Origin: Agrobacterium vitis
Lineage (GTDB): Bacteria > Pseudomonadota > Alphaproteobacteria > Rhizobiales > Rhizobiaceae
Assembly: GCF_014926405.1 (NCBI RefSeq)
Contig: NZ_JACXXJ020000005.1
Span: 2,981,001-3,045,000 of the forward strand
Length of the DNA: 64,000 nt
Reading direction: 5' to 3'
The notes beneath the pieces were generated by a model. That model was not told the origin of the DNA and ran no database searches. It saw nothing but the letters and a program-made list of their open reading frames with translations. Each line of letters begins with the position of its first letter. Position 1 is the first letter of the stretch. The translations under genes were made by a program, and so were the position numbers. Positions 20,456 through 29,824 of the stretch are shown piece by piece.

Positions 20456-20523
20456 GCATTTTCTCATCCGAAAATGCGCAAAGCTTTAGAGTATTTCACC
20501 ACTTCAATTCAGAGTGAAATGCT
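20456..20523 (+). promoter_or_regulatory. Two hairpins between the flp genes
   Basis: The first is a perfect 8-base stem GCATTTTC / GAAAATGC (20456-20463, 20470-20477). The second is a 10-base stem with one G-T pair, AGTATTTCAC / GTGAAATGCT (20490-20499, 20514-20523). Neither is followed by a T run, so they look more like mRNA stability, processing or attenuation structures than terminators. Confidence 0.45.
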
Positions 20524-20612
20524 TTACAAAATGCCGATCTTCAATTCTACATCAACCGATCAGTAAAAATAGTTGACTGGTCAGAACAACACCTGTGGAG
20601 CATGAGAAGCGC

Positions 20613-20798
20613 ATGTCCAAGATTTTCTCACGTTTTATGAAAGATGAATCCGGTGCAACGGCCATCGAATACGGCCTGATCGCCGCTCTGATTTCCGTGG
20701 CACTCGTCGCTGGCGCGACCACACTCGGTACAAGCATTGGCAACACCTTTAATAACCTGACAACGCAGATGAATAAGGGTGCGGACGCAACCAAATAA
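20613..20798 (+). CDS. flp: Flp-family type IVb pilin, copy 2
   Basis: This 61-residue prepilin is a close paralogue of the upstream gene. The leader MSKIFSRFMKDESG and the motif ATAIEYGLIAALISVALVAGA are the same, with nine substitutions, mostly after residue 36. The ATG at 20613 matches the first copy's start. A strong terminator lies 30 bases after the stop, so flp1-flp2 may form a unit separate from cpaA onwards. The copy number suggests either dosage or a mixed fibre. Confidence 0.93.
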   Translation: MSKIFSRFMKDESGATAIEYGLIAALISVALVAGATTLGTSIGNTFNNLTTQMNKGADATK

Positions 20799-20827
20799 GC
20801 TTGAAACGAGCAGCCTCAAGGCTACAA

Positions 20828-20854
20828 GAGCCGCCTCGCAAGGGCGGCTTTTCT
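20828..20854 (+). terminator. Intrinsic terminator after flp2
   Basis: A stem AGCCGCC / GGCGGCT (20829-20835, 20843-20849) with a 7-base loop is followed by TTTTCTC. It would insulate the highly expressed pilin genes from cpaA. Confidence 0.85.
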
Positions 20855-21001
20855 CTTTGCTGTCGCTGGAGAGCCTGCCCTAAATATTTCCCGCCCCGAA
20901 TATTCTGAGCGAGCAGTATTTTCAGTCCAGAGAATGATTCGGTAATGGCTTTACGCCATGGTCGATTTACTAAAATCACGTCATCAAAGGGTTCATCCGC
21001 C

Positions 21002-21520
21002 ATGCTGGCTGTTACGCTGTCACTGATCATGCCTCTTTGTCTGGCACTCGCGGCCTTTACCGATCTGTTCGAGATGAAGATCCCCAATGCGATCCCCCTT
21101 GTGCTGCTTATCGGTTTTGCCGCCCTCGCCCTGGTGTTGGGCCTGCCTATAGGATTGGCCGGTCTGCATCTCACGGCGGGTCTGATCGTGTTTTTCGGTT
21201 GTTTCACGCTGTTTGCCGTCAATGTCATGGGCGGCGGCGATGCCAAGCTTTTGACGGCTGCTGCCGTCTGGTATGGTTTCAATATCAGCCTGGTGGAATT
21301 TTTGATTGAAGTCGCGGTGTTTGGCGGCGTGCTGACCCTGATGATCCTGGCTTTGCGCAGCCAGGCCAATACCGTAATGGCCCTTGGACTGCGCCTGCCG
21401 CGCTCGCTGATTGTCGAGAAAAAAATCCCCTATGGTATTGCCATTGCCATTGGCGGTTTTTGCAGTTTCCTCAGTGCACCAGTGGTGACATTGGCCTTGG
21501 CGACAGTTTCGCCGAAATAA
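21002..21520 (+). CDS. cpaA: Prepilin peptidase CpaA/TadV
   Basis: This 172-residue inner-membrane aspartic peptidase processes Flp and TadE-type prepilins. The two catalytic Asp are seen in ALAAFTDLFEMKIPN and VMGGGDAKLLTAA. Four to six hydrophobic helices follow, without the N-methyltransferase part of larger PilD enzymes. The start MLAVTLSLIMPLCLALA was chosen for family fit and an AAAGGG 10 bases upstream; an ATG at 20945 would add 19 non-conserved residues. Confidence 0.9.
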   Translation: MLAVTLSLIMPLCLALAAFTDLFEMKIPNAIPLVLLIGFAALALVLGLPIGLAGLHLTAGLIVFFGCFTLFAVNVMGGGDAKLLTAAAVWYGFNISLVEFLIEVAVFGGVLTLMILALRSQANTVMALGLRLPRSLIVEKKIPYGIAIAIGGFCSFLSAPVVTLALATVSPK

Positions 21521-21595
21521 ATTCGGCAATATTTTGTTAACCACGCCAGTAAGGCGGTTGTTAACTATAATTACACCAATTTCTGTTCTTTTCGA

Positions 21596-21623
21596 CCTTA
21601 AGAAAGCTTCCGCCGACTTAAGG
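21596..21623 (+). promoter_or_regulatory. CCTTAAG/CTTAAGG hairpin covering the cpaB ribosome site
   Basis: CCTTAAG (21596-21602) can pair perfectly with CTTAAGG (21617-21623) across a 14-base loop. The 3' arm contains the AAGGA Shine-Dalgarno of cpaB, 7 bases before its ATG at 21631. Pairing would hide the ribosome site. Confidence 0.45.
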
Positions 21624-21630
21624 ACAGACC

Positions 21631-22440
21631 ATGAAGCCCGCCCGCATTCTCATTCTCTTCGTCGCCGTGGCCGCGGCCGGTCTGGCCGGTCTGTTGGCCA
21701 TGGGACTGAGCGGGCAAAAGCGCGTGGTGGTGCAGCAATCCGAGCCTGTGGTGACGAAGGAACCGACCACCAAGGTGCTGATCGCCGCTGCCAGCCTGCC
21801 GGTCGGCGCCCGCCTGACCGATAAGGCAATGCGCTGGATGGACTGGCCGAAGACCGATCTGGTCGACGGTTTCGTGACGGAGGAGAACCGTCCCCAGGCC
21901 TTGAGCGACCTTGCCGGGCTTGTCGTGCGCCTGCCGATTTTCGAGGGTGAGCCGATCCGGATCGAAAAGATCGCCGACGCCTCCAGCCGCACCCTTTCAG
22001 CGCTGCTTCCAGCCGGAAAGCGGGCAATCTCCACGGAAATTTCCGTGGCAACCGGTGCTGGCGGTTTCATCCTGCCCAATGACCGCGTTGACGTGATCAT
22101 GGTCCGCAAGGGCGATAATGACAATCATCTGACCGAAACCGTGCTGTCCAATGTCCGCGTTCTCGCCATCGACCAGCAGATCGAGGAAAAGAACGACGGC
22201 ACCCGTTCGGTCATTGGCACCACCGCAACACTGGAACTGACGCCGGAGCAAACCAAGGTGCTGACGGTTGCCCAGCAGATGGCCGAGCGCCTGTCATTGG
22301 CGCTGCGCTCCGTGGCGGATGCCCAGGAGCAGGACAATAGTTCCGCAAGCTACCTGCTGAGCGGCGATAGCGGCGGTCCACAGGTGCAGGTCATCAAATC
22401 CGGGCAGATCGTCAAGAGCGCGGGAGCTGCAAAACAATGA
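21631..22440 (+). CDS. cpaB: Tad pilus assembly protein CpaB/RcpC
   Basis: This 269-residue protein has one N-terminal membrane helix (ILILFVAVAAAGLAGLLAMGL) and an SAF domain (VLIAAASLPVGARLTDKAMRW, about 46-110). A periplasmic RcpC domain with FILPNDRVDVIMVRKG follows. It associates with the secretin channel in the periplasm. AAGGA precedes the ATG by 7 bases inside a possible hairpin. Its end overlaps cpaC by 4 bases. Confidence 0.92.
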   Translation: MKPARILILFVAVAAAGLAGLLAMGLSGQKRVVVQQSEPVVTKEPTTKVLIAAASLPVGARLTDKAMRWMDWPKTDLVDGFVTEENRPQALSDLAGLVVRLPIFEGEPIRIEKIADASSRTLSALLPAGKRAISTEISVATGAGGFILPNDRVDVIMVRKGDNDNHLTETVLSNVRVLAIDQQIEEKNDGTRSVIGTTATLELTPEQTKVLTVAQQMAERLSLALRSVADAQEQDNSSASYLLSGDSGGPQVQVIKSGQIVKSAGAAKQ

Positions 22441-24014
22441 ACGGACGATTTTCCATGCGCCTTTCCCCTGCCCGCCTGTTTCGGATGATGATCACCGGCA
22501 GCCTTTCGCTAGGCCTGTCGATTACCGGCCTGCCGGGAGAAAATATGCTTGTCTGGCGTGCCGAGGCGCTTGCCGCCGGTGCCCAGAGCCTGGTGCGCAT
22601 CGCCCAAACCGGCCCCGGCGTGCGGCGTGATCTGAAGCTTGGCCTCAACAAGGCCATCGTCGTCGATCTGCCTGAAGATGCCCATGATATCCTGGTGGCT
22701 GATCCGGAACTGGCCGATGCCGTCACCCGCACCTCGCGCCGGATCTATCTGTTTGGCAAAAAGGTTGGCCAGACCAATATTTTCATTTTCGGGGCGGATG
22801 GCCGCGAGATCGTCAGTCTCGATCTGCAAATCGAACGGGATATCGAGGGTCTGCAAACCAACCTGAGCCGGTTCATTCCAGAGTCCAATATCAAGGTCGA
22901 GATCATCTCTGACAACGTCGTGCTGAGCGGCACGGTGCGCACCCCGCAGGATTCGTCGCGCGCCGTCAGCCTTGCCAAGGCCTTCCTCCAGGGTGGTGAA
23001 GCCACCACCCGCGGCGAAACCGCAACCAGCAACAGCAGCGGCGACGGCGCGGTGGCCATCTATGCAGAAGACCGTCAAACCTCGCAGATCGTCAACATGC
23101 TGACCATCGAAGGCGAAGATCAGGTAACACTGAAAGTCACCGTTGCCGAGGTCAGCCGTCAGGTGCTGAAACAGCTTGGTGTCAGCGCCAGCGCCACCGA
23201 TGGCACCAGCGGTATCAGCTACGCCAATCCGTCCAACCTCGGCAATTCCGTCGACGTCGGCGGCACCGCCACAATTTCCAAGACATTCGGCAGCTTTGGC
23301 ATCAGCGCCTATGTCAATGCCATGGAGCAGGCGGGTGTGATGCGCACGCTGGCTGAGCCCAGCCTGACGGCAATTTCCGGCGAACAGGCGAAATTCTACG
23401 TCGGCGGCGAATATCGTCTGGCAGCTGGCCAGGAAATCAGCACCGACAGCACCACCGGGCAGAAAACCGTCTCTCGCACGACCTCAACCGTCGATTACGG
23501 CATTCAGCTGAACTTCCGACCGGTCGTGCTCTCTCCGGGCCGTATCAGTCTGGCAATCGAGACCAATGTCTCCGAGCCGACCTATGAGGGATCGGTGGTA
23601 GAGGGCAATTCGGATTCGTCCATCCCCGGCTCGACCTATTTGTCGATCCGCAAGCGCGAGGCCTCGACCACGGTCGAGCTGCCCTCCGGCGGATCGATTG
23701 TGATTGCCGGTCTGGTCCAGGACAATGTCCGCCAGGCCATGTCCGGCCTGCCGGGTATTTCGAAAATCCCGATCTTCGGCACGCTGTTTCGCAGCAAGGA
23801 TTTCGTGCGTAACGAAACCGAACTGGTGATCATCGCCACGCCCTATCTTGTCCGGCCTGTCACCCGCAATGCGCTGGCGCGTCCCGACGACAATTTCAAT
23901 CCTGCTGGAGACGGCGCCATGTATTTCCTGAACCGTGTCAACAAGGTCTACGGCCGCAAGGAAGCCACGGCGAACGGCGCTTATCACGGCACTGTCGGCT
24001 ATATTTACAAATGA
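22437..24014 (+). CDS. cpaC: Outer-membrane secretin CpaC/RcpA
   Basis: This 525-residue secretin has an N-terminal signal segment (LFRMMITGSLSLGLSITGLPG), an N-domain (KAIVVDLPEDAHDILVADPELADAVT), a BON-like segment, and the C-terminal secretin barrel with VELPSGGSIVIAGLVQDN and GLPGISKIPIFGTLFRSKDF. It forms the ring through which Flp fibres exit. It is coupled to both cpaB and cpaD by 4-base overlaps. The protein at 19417-19863 repeats its N-domain. Confidence 0.93.
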   Translation: MNGRFSMRLSPARLFRMMITGSLSLGLSITGLPGENMLVWRAEALAAGAQSLVRIAQTGPGVRRDLKLGLNKAIVVDLPEDAHDILVADPELADAVTRTSRRIYLFGKKVGQTNIFIFGADGREIVSLDLQIERDIEGLQTNLSRFIPESNIKVEIISDNVVLSGTVRTPQDSSRAVSLAKAFLQGGEATTRGETATSNSSGDGAVAIYAEDRQTSQIVNMLTIEGEDQVTLKVTVAEVSRQVLKQLGVSASATDGTSGISYANPSNLGNSVDVGGTATISKTFGSFGISAYVNAMEQAGVMRTLAEPSLTAISGEQAKFYVGGEYRLAAGQEISTDSTTGQKTVSRTTSTVDYGIQLNFRPVVLSPGRISLAIETNVSEPTYEGSVVEGNSDSSIPGSTYLSIRKREASTTVELPSGGSIVIAGLVQDNVRQAMSGLPGISKIPIFGTLFRSKDFVRNETELVIIATPYLVRPVTRNALARPDDNFNPAGDGAMYFLNRVNKVYGRKEATANGAYHGTVGYIYK

Positions 24015-24718
24015 GGGCGAACGCGATGACACTTCACCCTACCCTGCCCCTGACACGCGTTTGCGCGCTCCTCCTCGGATTGATGGCCATCCTGCCGCTT
24101 AGCAGTTGCGGCGGCATGAAAGACGAGATGTCCACCGGCTCGATTCCCGACGATTACCGTACCCGCCATCCGATCATCGTCACCGATGTCGAGCATTCGC
24201 TGGATCTTCCGGTCGCGCAGGGCTCAAGCCGCCTGACGATCGGCATGAGCGATGCGGTGACGGGCTTTGCCCAGGATTACCGCAATGCGTCCACCGGCTA
24301 TGTGCAAATCCTGGTGCCGCAAGGGTCTCCCAATACAACAGCTGCCTCCAGCATTGCTCGCCAGGTACGCAGCCTGCTGGTGTCCAAGGGCATTGCCGCC
24401 CCTAAAATCGTTGAACGGCCTTACCGGGCTGGCGCAACAGGTGATGCCGCGCCGATCCGACTGAGCTATGTCGCAACCACGGCGGTGGCCGGACCGTGTG
24501 GCCAATGGCCGGAGGATCTCTCCAACGACACGGCGCAGAACAAGAACTGGCAGAATTTCGGCTGTGCCTCCCAGGCCAATCTGGCGGCGCAGGTTGCCAG
24601 CCCGACGGACCTGATCGCGCCGCGCGGTATGACGCCGATCGATGCCGAACGACGCTCGACGGTGATCGACAATTATCGCGACGGCAAGGACACCTCAACC
24701 ACGACATCCACGGATTGA
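24011..24718 (+). CDS. cpaD: Pilus assembly lipoprotein CpaD
   Basis: This 235-residue protein has a lipoprotein signal peptide with lipobox LSSC (about residues 30-33). Family features are DDYRTRHPIIVTDVEHSLDLPV and GPCGQWPEDLSNDTAQNKNWQNFGCASQANLAAQV, typical of CpaD. It is expected to sit at the outer membrane and help secretin assembly. It overlaps cpaC by 4 bases and ends with a Thr-rich tail. Confidence 0.92.
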   Translation: MRANAMTLHPTLPLTRVCALLLGLMAILPLSSCGGMKDEMSTGSIPDDYRTRHPIIVTDVEHSLDLPVAQGSSRLTIGMSDAVTGFAQDYRNASTGYVQILVPQGSPNTTAASSIARQVRSLLVSKGIAAPKIVERPYRAGATGDAAPIRLSYVATTAVAGPCGQWPEDLSNDTAQNKNWQNFGCASQANLAAQVASPTDLIAPRGMTPIDAERRSTVIDNYRDGKDTSTTTSTD

Positions 24719-24744
24719 GTGACAAGGATCGCGGGGGCAGGCTG

Positions 24745-26031
24745 ATGAATACGATCAAATACGATATCGCCGGATCGAAAGAAGACGGCCTGGCCGCGGA
24801 ACCGGTGAGAACCGGTAATCTCGAGCAATTGCGGCCTTTGCCACGCATTTCCGTGCATGCGTTCTGCATCTCGGACAGTGTGCTGGCGGTGATGGAAGAG
24901 GCCGCCCGCGACCGTCGCATGGCCAAGGTCAGCATGCGGGTAACAAGCGGCGGCATTTCAGCGGCGGTCAATATGTTTGCCGGGGCACCGACCCCCAATC
25001 TGGTCATTCTGGAAACCGATGCGAAGCCTGAGAATCTGCTCTCCGAGCTGGCGCCGCTGGCCGATGTCTGCGATCCCTCGACCCGGGTCATCGTCGTCGG
25101 ACGCTATAACGACATCGCTCTTTACCGCGAATTGATGCGCAATGGCGTCTCCGATTATATCGTTGCGCCGGTCAGCATGGCCGACGTCATCGGGGCCTTA
25201 TCATCGATCTTCATCGACCCCGATGCCGAGCCGCTGGGGCGCAGCATCGCCTTCATAGGCGCAAAAGGCGGCGTCGGCTCCTCCACCATCGCCCATAATG
25301 CGGCCTTCATGATCGCCTCGCTGTTTTCCTCCGAAACCATCCTGGCCGATCTGGACCTGCCCTATGGCACGGCCAATATCGATTTCGACCAGGACCCGGC
25401 CCAGGGCGTAGCCGAAGCGGTCTTTGCCCCGGAGCGCCTGGACGAAGTGTTTCTTGATCGCCTGCTGACCTCCTGTTCACAGAACCTGTCCCTGCTGGCC
25501 GCCCCCTCCCTGCTGGACCGTGCCTATGATTTTGAGCGCGGCGCCTTCCTGCCGCTGTTGGAAACCCTGCAACGCAGCGCCCCGGTTGCGGTGCTGGACC
25601 TGCCGCATAGCTGGAACGAATGGACGCTGGCGCTACTGTCGGAAGTGGACGAGATCGTCCTGACCTGCGTGCCGGATCTTGCCAATTTGCGCAACGTCAA
25701 GAACCTGCTCGATGCGCTGAAACGGTTGCGACCAAACGACAAGGCACCGCATCTGATCCTCAACCAGGCCGGCATGCCGAAACGACCGGAAATTTCGCCC
25801 AGCGATTTTTTCGAACCGCTGGACATGCAGCCAGCCGCGATCATTCCTTTCGATATTCAGCTGTTTGGCAATGCCGCCAATTCCGGCCGGATGATCGCCG
25901 AGATCGATGCGAAAAGTCCGACGGCGGAGACGTTCTCGCAGCTCGCCCATCTCATCACCGGACGGGTCAGTATCAAGAAGCCGAAAAAACCGGGTCTCAG
26001 CACGATCTTCGCCATGTTGGCACGCAAGTAA
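24745..26031 (+). CDS. cpaE: Pilus localisation ATPase CpaE/TadZ
   Basis: This 428-residue protein has an atypical receiver-like N-terminal domain (about 40-165, VILETDAKPENLL and RNGVSDYIVAPVS) and a MinD/ParA ATPase domain with deviant Walker A GAKGGVGSSTIAHNAA (about 172). In Caulobacter CpaE directs the secretin to a cell pole. The start at 24745 follows the cpaD stop by 26 bases. A longer open frame upstream overlaps cpaD and is not family-like. Confidence 0.92.
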   Translation: MNTIKYDIAGSKEDGLAAEPVRTGNLEQLRPLPRISVHAFCISDSVLAVMEEAARDRRMAKVSMRVTSGGISAAVNMFAGAPTPNLVILETDAKPENLLSELAPLADVCDPSTRVIVVGRYNDIALYRELMRNGVSDYIVAPVSMADVIGALSSIFIDPDAEPLGRSIAFIGAKGGVGSSTIAHNAAFMIASLFSSETILADLDLPYGTANIDFDQDPAQGVAEAVFAPERLDEVFLDRLLTSCSQNLSLLAAPSLLDRAYDFERGAFLPLLETLQRSAPVAVLDLPHSWNEWTLALLSEVDEIVLTCVPDLANLRNVKNLLDALKRLRPNDKAPHLILNQAGMPKRPEISPSDFFEPLDMQPAAIIPFDIQLFGNAANSGRMIAEIDAKSPTAETFSQLAHLITGRVSIKKPKKPGLSTIFAMLARK

Positions 26032-26080
26032 ACATGCAACCGAGGGCGTCTTTGCATAGGCGCCCGACTGGAACGACACA

Positions 26081-27559
26081 ATGTTCGGTAAACGTGGAAA
26101 TGAAGGGTCTGTAAAGTCCGGTTCCGGCACAGCGGTGCCGGTCTCGGCACTGTCATCGCCCGGCATGCCGGCGTCCGTTTCTTCATCCGGACGGATCGAG
26201 CCGGGCCGCGCAGAGCCACCCAGGCCAGCCGCTCCCGCCGATCCCGCTCAGCGTCGTCGCCAGAACCGGACCGAGGATTATTACGATACCAAGAGCCAGG
26301 TTTTTTCGGCGCTGATCGACACGATCGACCTGTCGCAGCTTGCCAAGCTGGACGCGGAAAGCGCGCGCGAGGAAATCCGCGATATCGTCAACGATATCAT
26401 TTCCATCAAAAATTTCGCCATGTCGATTTCCGAGCAGGAAGAACTGCTCGACGACATCTGCAATGACGTGCTGGGCTACGGCCCGTTGGAACCCTTGCTG
26501 GCCCGCGACGATATTTCCGACATCATGGTCAATGGTGCCGGCCAGACCTTTATCGAAGTTGGCGGCAAAACCATCGAATCCGAAATCCGGTTTCGCGACA
26601 ATTCCCAGCTTCTCTCAATCTGCCAGCGCATCGTCAGCCAGGTTGGCCGCCGCGTCGATGAGAGCAGCCCGATCTGCGACGCCCGCCTGCCGGATGGCTC
26701 GCGTGTCAATGTGATCGCTCCGCCGCTGTCCATCGACGGTCCGGCGCTGACGATCCGTAAGTTCAAGAAGGACAAGCTCAATCTCGACCAGCTGGTCAAG
26801 TTTGGTGCCATTACGCCGGAAGGTGCGCAAGTCCTGCAAATCATCGGGCGGGTGCGCTGTAATGTGGTGATTTCCGGCGGCACCGGCTCGGGCAAAACCA
26901 CCCTGCTCAATTGCCTGACCCGTTATATTGATGCCGACGAACGGGTAATCACCTGCGAAGATACGGCAGAATTGCAATTGCAGCAGCCGCATGTCGTCCG
27001 GCTGGAAACCCGCCCGCCGAATATCGAGGGCGAAGGCGAAATCACCATGCGTGATCTCGTCAAGAACTGCCTGCGCATGCGTCCGGAACGGATCATCGTC
27101 GGCGAGGTGCGCGGATCGGAAGTCTTCGACCTGTTGCAGGCGATGAATACCGGCCATGACGGCTCGATGGGCACCATCCACGCCAATACGCCGCGTGAAT
27201 GCCTGAGCCGTATGGAATCGATGATTGCCATGGGTGGCTATTCCCTACCGGCAAAGACCGTGCGCGAGATTATTTCCGGCTCGGTCGACATTATCATCCA
27301 GGCCGCCCGTCTGCGCGACGGGACACGTCGCATCACCCAGATTACCGAGGTGGTGGGGATGGAAGGCGATGTGATCATCACCCAGGACCTGATGCGCTTT
27401 GAAATGGAAGGCGAGGACCTGACCGGCAAGATCATTGGCCGCCATGTCTCCACCGGCATTGGCAAGCCGCATTTCTGGGAACGCGCCCGCTATTACAACG
27501 AGGAACGGCGCCTGGCGGCGGCGCTCGACGCCATGGAACAGAAAACCGGTGTGGTGTAA
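26081..27559 (+). CDS. cpaF: Pilus assembly ATPase CpaF/TadA
   Basis: This 492-residue secretion NTPase powers Flp fibre assembly and probably retraction. A Ser/Pro/Ala-rich N-terminus (about 1-65) precedes the N-terminal domain ([21 protein letters not shown]). The GspE-like core has Walker [16 protein letters not shown] (about 265), the Asp box [19 protein letters not shown], Walker B and the His box [13 protein letters not shown]. tadB begins 3 bases after its stop. Confidence 0.94.
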   Translation: MFGKRGNEGSVKSGSGTAVPVSALSSPGMPASVSSSGRIEPGRAEPPRPAAPADPAQRRRQNRTEDYYDTKSQVFSALIDTIDLSQLAKLDAESAREEIRDIVNDIISIKNFAMSISEQEELLDDICNDVLGYGPLEPLLARDDISDIMVNGAGQTFIEVGGKTIESEIRFRDNSQLLSICQRIVSQVGRRVDESSPICDARLPDGSRVNVIAPPLSIDGPALTIRKFKKDKLNLDQLVKFGAITPEGAQVLQIIGRVRCNVVISGGTGSGKTTLLNCLTRYIDADERVITCEDTAELQLQQPHVVRLETRPPNIEGEGEITMRDLVKNCLRMRPERIIVGEVRGSEVFDLLQAMNTGHDGSMGTIHANTPRECLSRMESMIAMGGYSLPAKTVREIISGSVDIIIQAARLRDGTRRITQITEVVGMEGDVIITQDLMRFEMEGEDLTGKIIGRHVSTGIGKPHFWERARYYNEERRLAAALDAMEQKTGVV

Positions 27560-27562
27560 GCC

Positions 27563-28567
27563 ATGAACATCAATGTGCTCGCCATCGTGCTTCTTGCAGC
27601 CCTCGCGGCGGGATCGCTGGCCTATGTCCTGTTGTTTTCACGGGTGCAGGCCGACAAGAAAACCGCCACACGCCTCGCCCGGGTGAAAAATGCCGAAGCC
27701 GATACCGCCAAGAAACAGGTGGCGCGCGACCGGGTTCAGGAGCTTTCCAAGCGACGCAAGTCCGTGCAGGACACGCTGAAGGAAATCGAACGCAAGCAGA
27801 ATGAGAAAAACAAGAAAATCTCCAGCCAGTCGCTGAAACAGCGGCTCGGCCAGACCGGTCTAGATGTCAGCCTGACCCAGTTCAGCATTGCCAGTACCAC
27901 ACTTGGTCTGGTGTTTTTCTGCCTGTGCTTTGTCCTCGGCATGTCTCTGTTTGTGTCCTTGGGGATTGCCTTTACGGCTGGTGCCGGCCTGCCGCGCTGG
28001 ATCGTCAGCTTCCTGATCCGCCGACGCCAGGAAAAATTCCTGACCGAGTTTCCCAATGCGCTGGACGTGATGGTGCGGTCGATCAAATCCGGCCTGCCGC
28101 TCAACGATTCCCTGAGGATGATCGCCGTCGATGCGCAGGAACCGGTCAAAACCGAGTTTCGCCGTGTGGTCGACGCCCAGCAACTGGGTATAACGGTGCC
28201 GGAAGCCTGCGGGCGTATGTTCAACTCCATGCCTTTGCAGGAGGTCAGCTTCTTTGCCATCGTCATCGCCATTCAGTCGCAGGCGGGCGGCAATCTCTCC
28301 GAAGCCCTGTCCAATCTATCGAAAGTGCTGCGTGAGCGGCGCAAGATGAAGGCCAAGGTCAGCGCCTTGTCGATGGAGGCCAAGGCATCAGCGGTCATCA
28401 TCGGCGCGTTACCCTTCATCGTCGCCTTTCTCGTCTACATTTCCTCTCCAGCCTATATCATGGTGCTGTTTACCGACCCGCGCGGCCATATGATTCTGGG
28501 GTTCTCGGCGTTCTGGATGTCTATCGGCATTTTCGTCATGCGTAACATGATCAATTTTGACATTTGA
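27563..28567 (+). CDS. tadB: Tad platform membrane protein TadB
   Basis: This 334-residue inner-membrane protein has an N-terminal helix, a cytoplasmic coiled-coil-like charged segment (about 45-95, rich in Lys/Glu/Arg), and a T2SSF domain (FPNALDVMVRSIKSGLPLNDSLRMI) flanked by hydrophobic helices. It forms the platform with TadC above the CpaF motor. It overlaps nothing but is 10 bases from tadC. Confidence 0.92.
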   Translation: MNINVLAIVLLAALAAGSLAYVLLFSRVQADKKTATRLARVKNAEADTAKKQVARDRVQELSKRRKSVQDTLKEIERKQNEKNKKISSQSLKQRLGQTGLDVSLTQFSIASTTLGLVFFCLCFVLGMSLFVSLGIAFTAGAGLPRWIVSFLIRRRQEKFLTEFPNALDVMVRSIKSGLPLNDSLRMIAVDAQEPVKTEFRRVVDAQQLGITVPEACGRMFNSMPLQEVSFFAIVIAIQSQAGGNLSEALSNLSKVLRERRKMKAKVSALSMEAKASAVIIGALPFIVAFLVYISSPAYIMVLFTDPRGHMILGFSAFWMSIGIFVMRNMINFDI

Positions 28568-28577
28568 GGACGTGCCA

Positions 28578-29558
28578 ATGTCTGCCGATCTTACCGCCAC
28601 ACTGACCAACCCGACCCTGCTGATCGCCGTATTGGTGGCCATTGCGGTTTTTGCCACCCTTTACACCCTGATTTCACCGCTGCTGGAGCGGAGTGACCTC
28701 AACAAGCGGATGAAGGCCGTATCCTCCGAGCGCGAACTGATCCGCGCCCGCGAGCGGGCCAGAATGAACAGCGAGGGCGGACGCGGCAGCCTGCGCAATA
28801 CTGATAACAGTTCGGCGCGCAAGATCGTCGAGCGTTTCAACCTGCGCAAGGCGCTGGTGGACGACAAGACCATGGACCGGCTGAAAACCGCTGGTTTGCG
28901 CTCCCAAAATGCCCTGAACATGTTTCTGACGGCCCGTTTCCTGCTGCCCTTCCTGTTTCTGGCCCTGGCAACCACCTGGATCTTCGCCTTGCACAACATG
29001 CAGTCCAGGCCGTTTGCCGTGCGTTTCCTGGCGGCGGTTGTGGCGGGTTATGTCGGCTTTTATCTGCCCAATATCTATATTTCCAACCGCATTACCAAAC
29101 GGCAGCATTCGATCCGTCGGGCCTGGCCCGATGCACTGGACCTGATGTTGATCTGCGTCGAATCCGGCATGTCGATGGAAGCGGCGATGCGGCGCGTCGC
29201 CGATGAAATGGCGTCTCAATCTCCGGCGCTGGCCGAGGAAATGGTGCTGACCACAGCTGAACTGTCTTTCCTCCAGGACCGCCGCACGGCCTATGAAAAC
29301 CTTGGAAACCGGACCCAGCTGGAAATCGTCAAGTCTGTCTGCCAGGCTTTGATCCAGGCGGAACGCTATGGAACACCGATCGGCCAGGCCTTGCGCGTTC
29401 TGGCGCAGGAGGGCCGCGACGAGCGGATGAATGCTGCGGAAAAGAAAGCTGCCGCCCTGCCCCCAAAGCTGACCGTGCCGATGATCCTGTTTTTCCTGCC
29501 GGTGCTGGTCGCCGTTATTCTTGGTCCAGCCGGTATTCGCGTCTCGGACCGGTTCTAG
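28578..29558 (+). CDS. tadC: Tad platform membrane protein TadC
   Basis: This 326-residue partner of TadB contains the T2SSF domain (WPDALDLMLICVESGMSMEAAMRRV) and C-terminal MILFFLPVLVAVILGPAGIRV. The ATG at 28578 has GAGGA 7 bases upstream; a frame start at 28557 would overlap tadB. It is the last recognisable Tad gene; no TPR lipoprotein TadD or large TadG follows within the window. Confidence 0.91.
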   Translation: MSADLTATLTNPTLLIAVLVAIAVFATLYTLISPLLERSDLNKRMKAVSSERELIRARERARMNSEGGRGSLRNTDNSSARKIVERFNLRKALVDDKTMDRLKTAGLRSQNALNMFLTARFLLPFLFLALATTWIFALHNMQSRPFAVRFLAAVVAGYVGFYLPNIYISNRITKRQHSIRRAWPDALDLMLICVESGMSMEAAMRRVADEMASQSPALAEEMVLTTAELSFLQDRRTAYENLGNRTQLEIVKSVCQALIQAERYGTPIGQALRVLAQEGRDERMNAAEKKAAALPPKLTVPMILFFLPVLVAVILGPAGIRVSDRF

Positions 29559-29775
29559 GTATTTTGGCATAGCGAAGCGTTTGATGGATATCACAATCCG
29601 CTACCCGCTGGCGAAACCGTGATCGGCAAGGCCTGCCCTATGCCCTTTTGCCCACGCGGCGGCCTTCCTATATCAGAGATGACGAGTCCAGTTTTGGGCA
29701 GGCGCGCAACGGGCCATCGATTGTTTGTCAGGGACACCGCTCACCGATTTTCCTGAACCGACAAGCTTGAAAAGG

Positions 29776-29793
29776 GGACTGGATATCCGGTCC
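29776..29793. promoter_or_regulatory. 18-base near-perfect palindrome upstream of small secreted protein gene
   Basis: GGACTGGATATCCGGTCC is self-complementary except for one T-G pair. It lies 31 bases before the start of the gene at 29825 and may be an operator or mRNA hairpin. Confidence 0.35.
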
Positions 29794-29824
29794 TTCGGCG
29801 CGGTGTCAGCAAATGGAGATCGAC

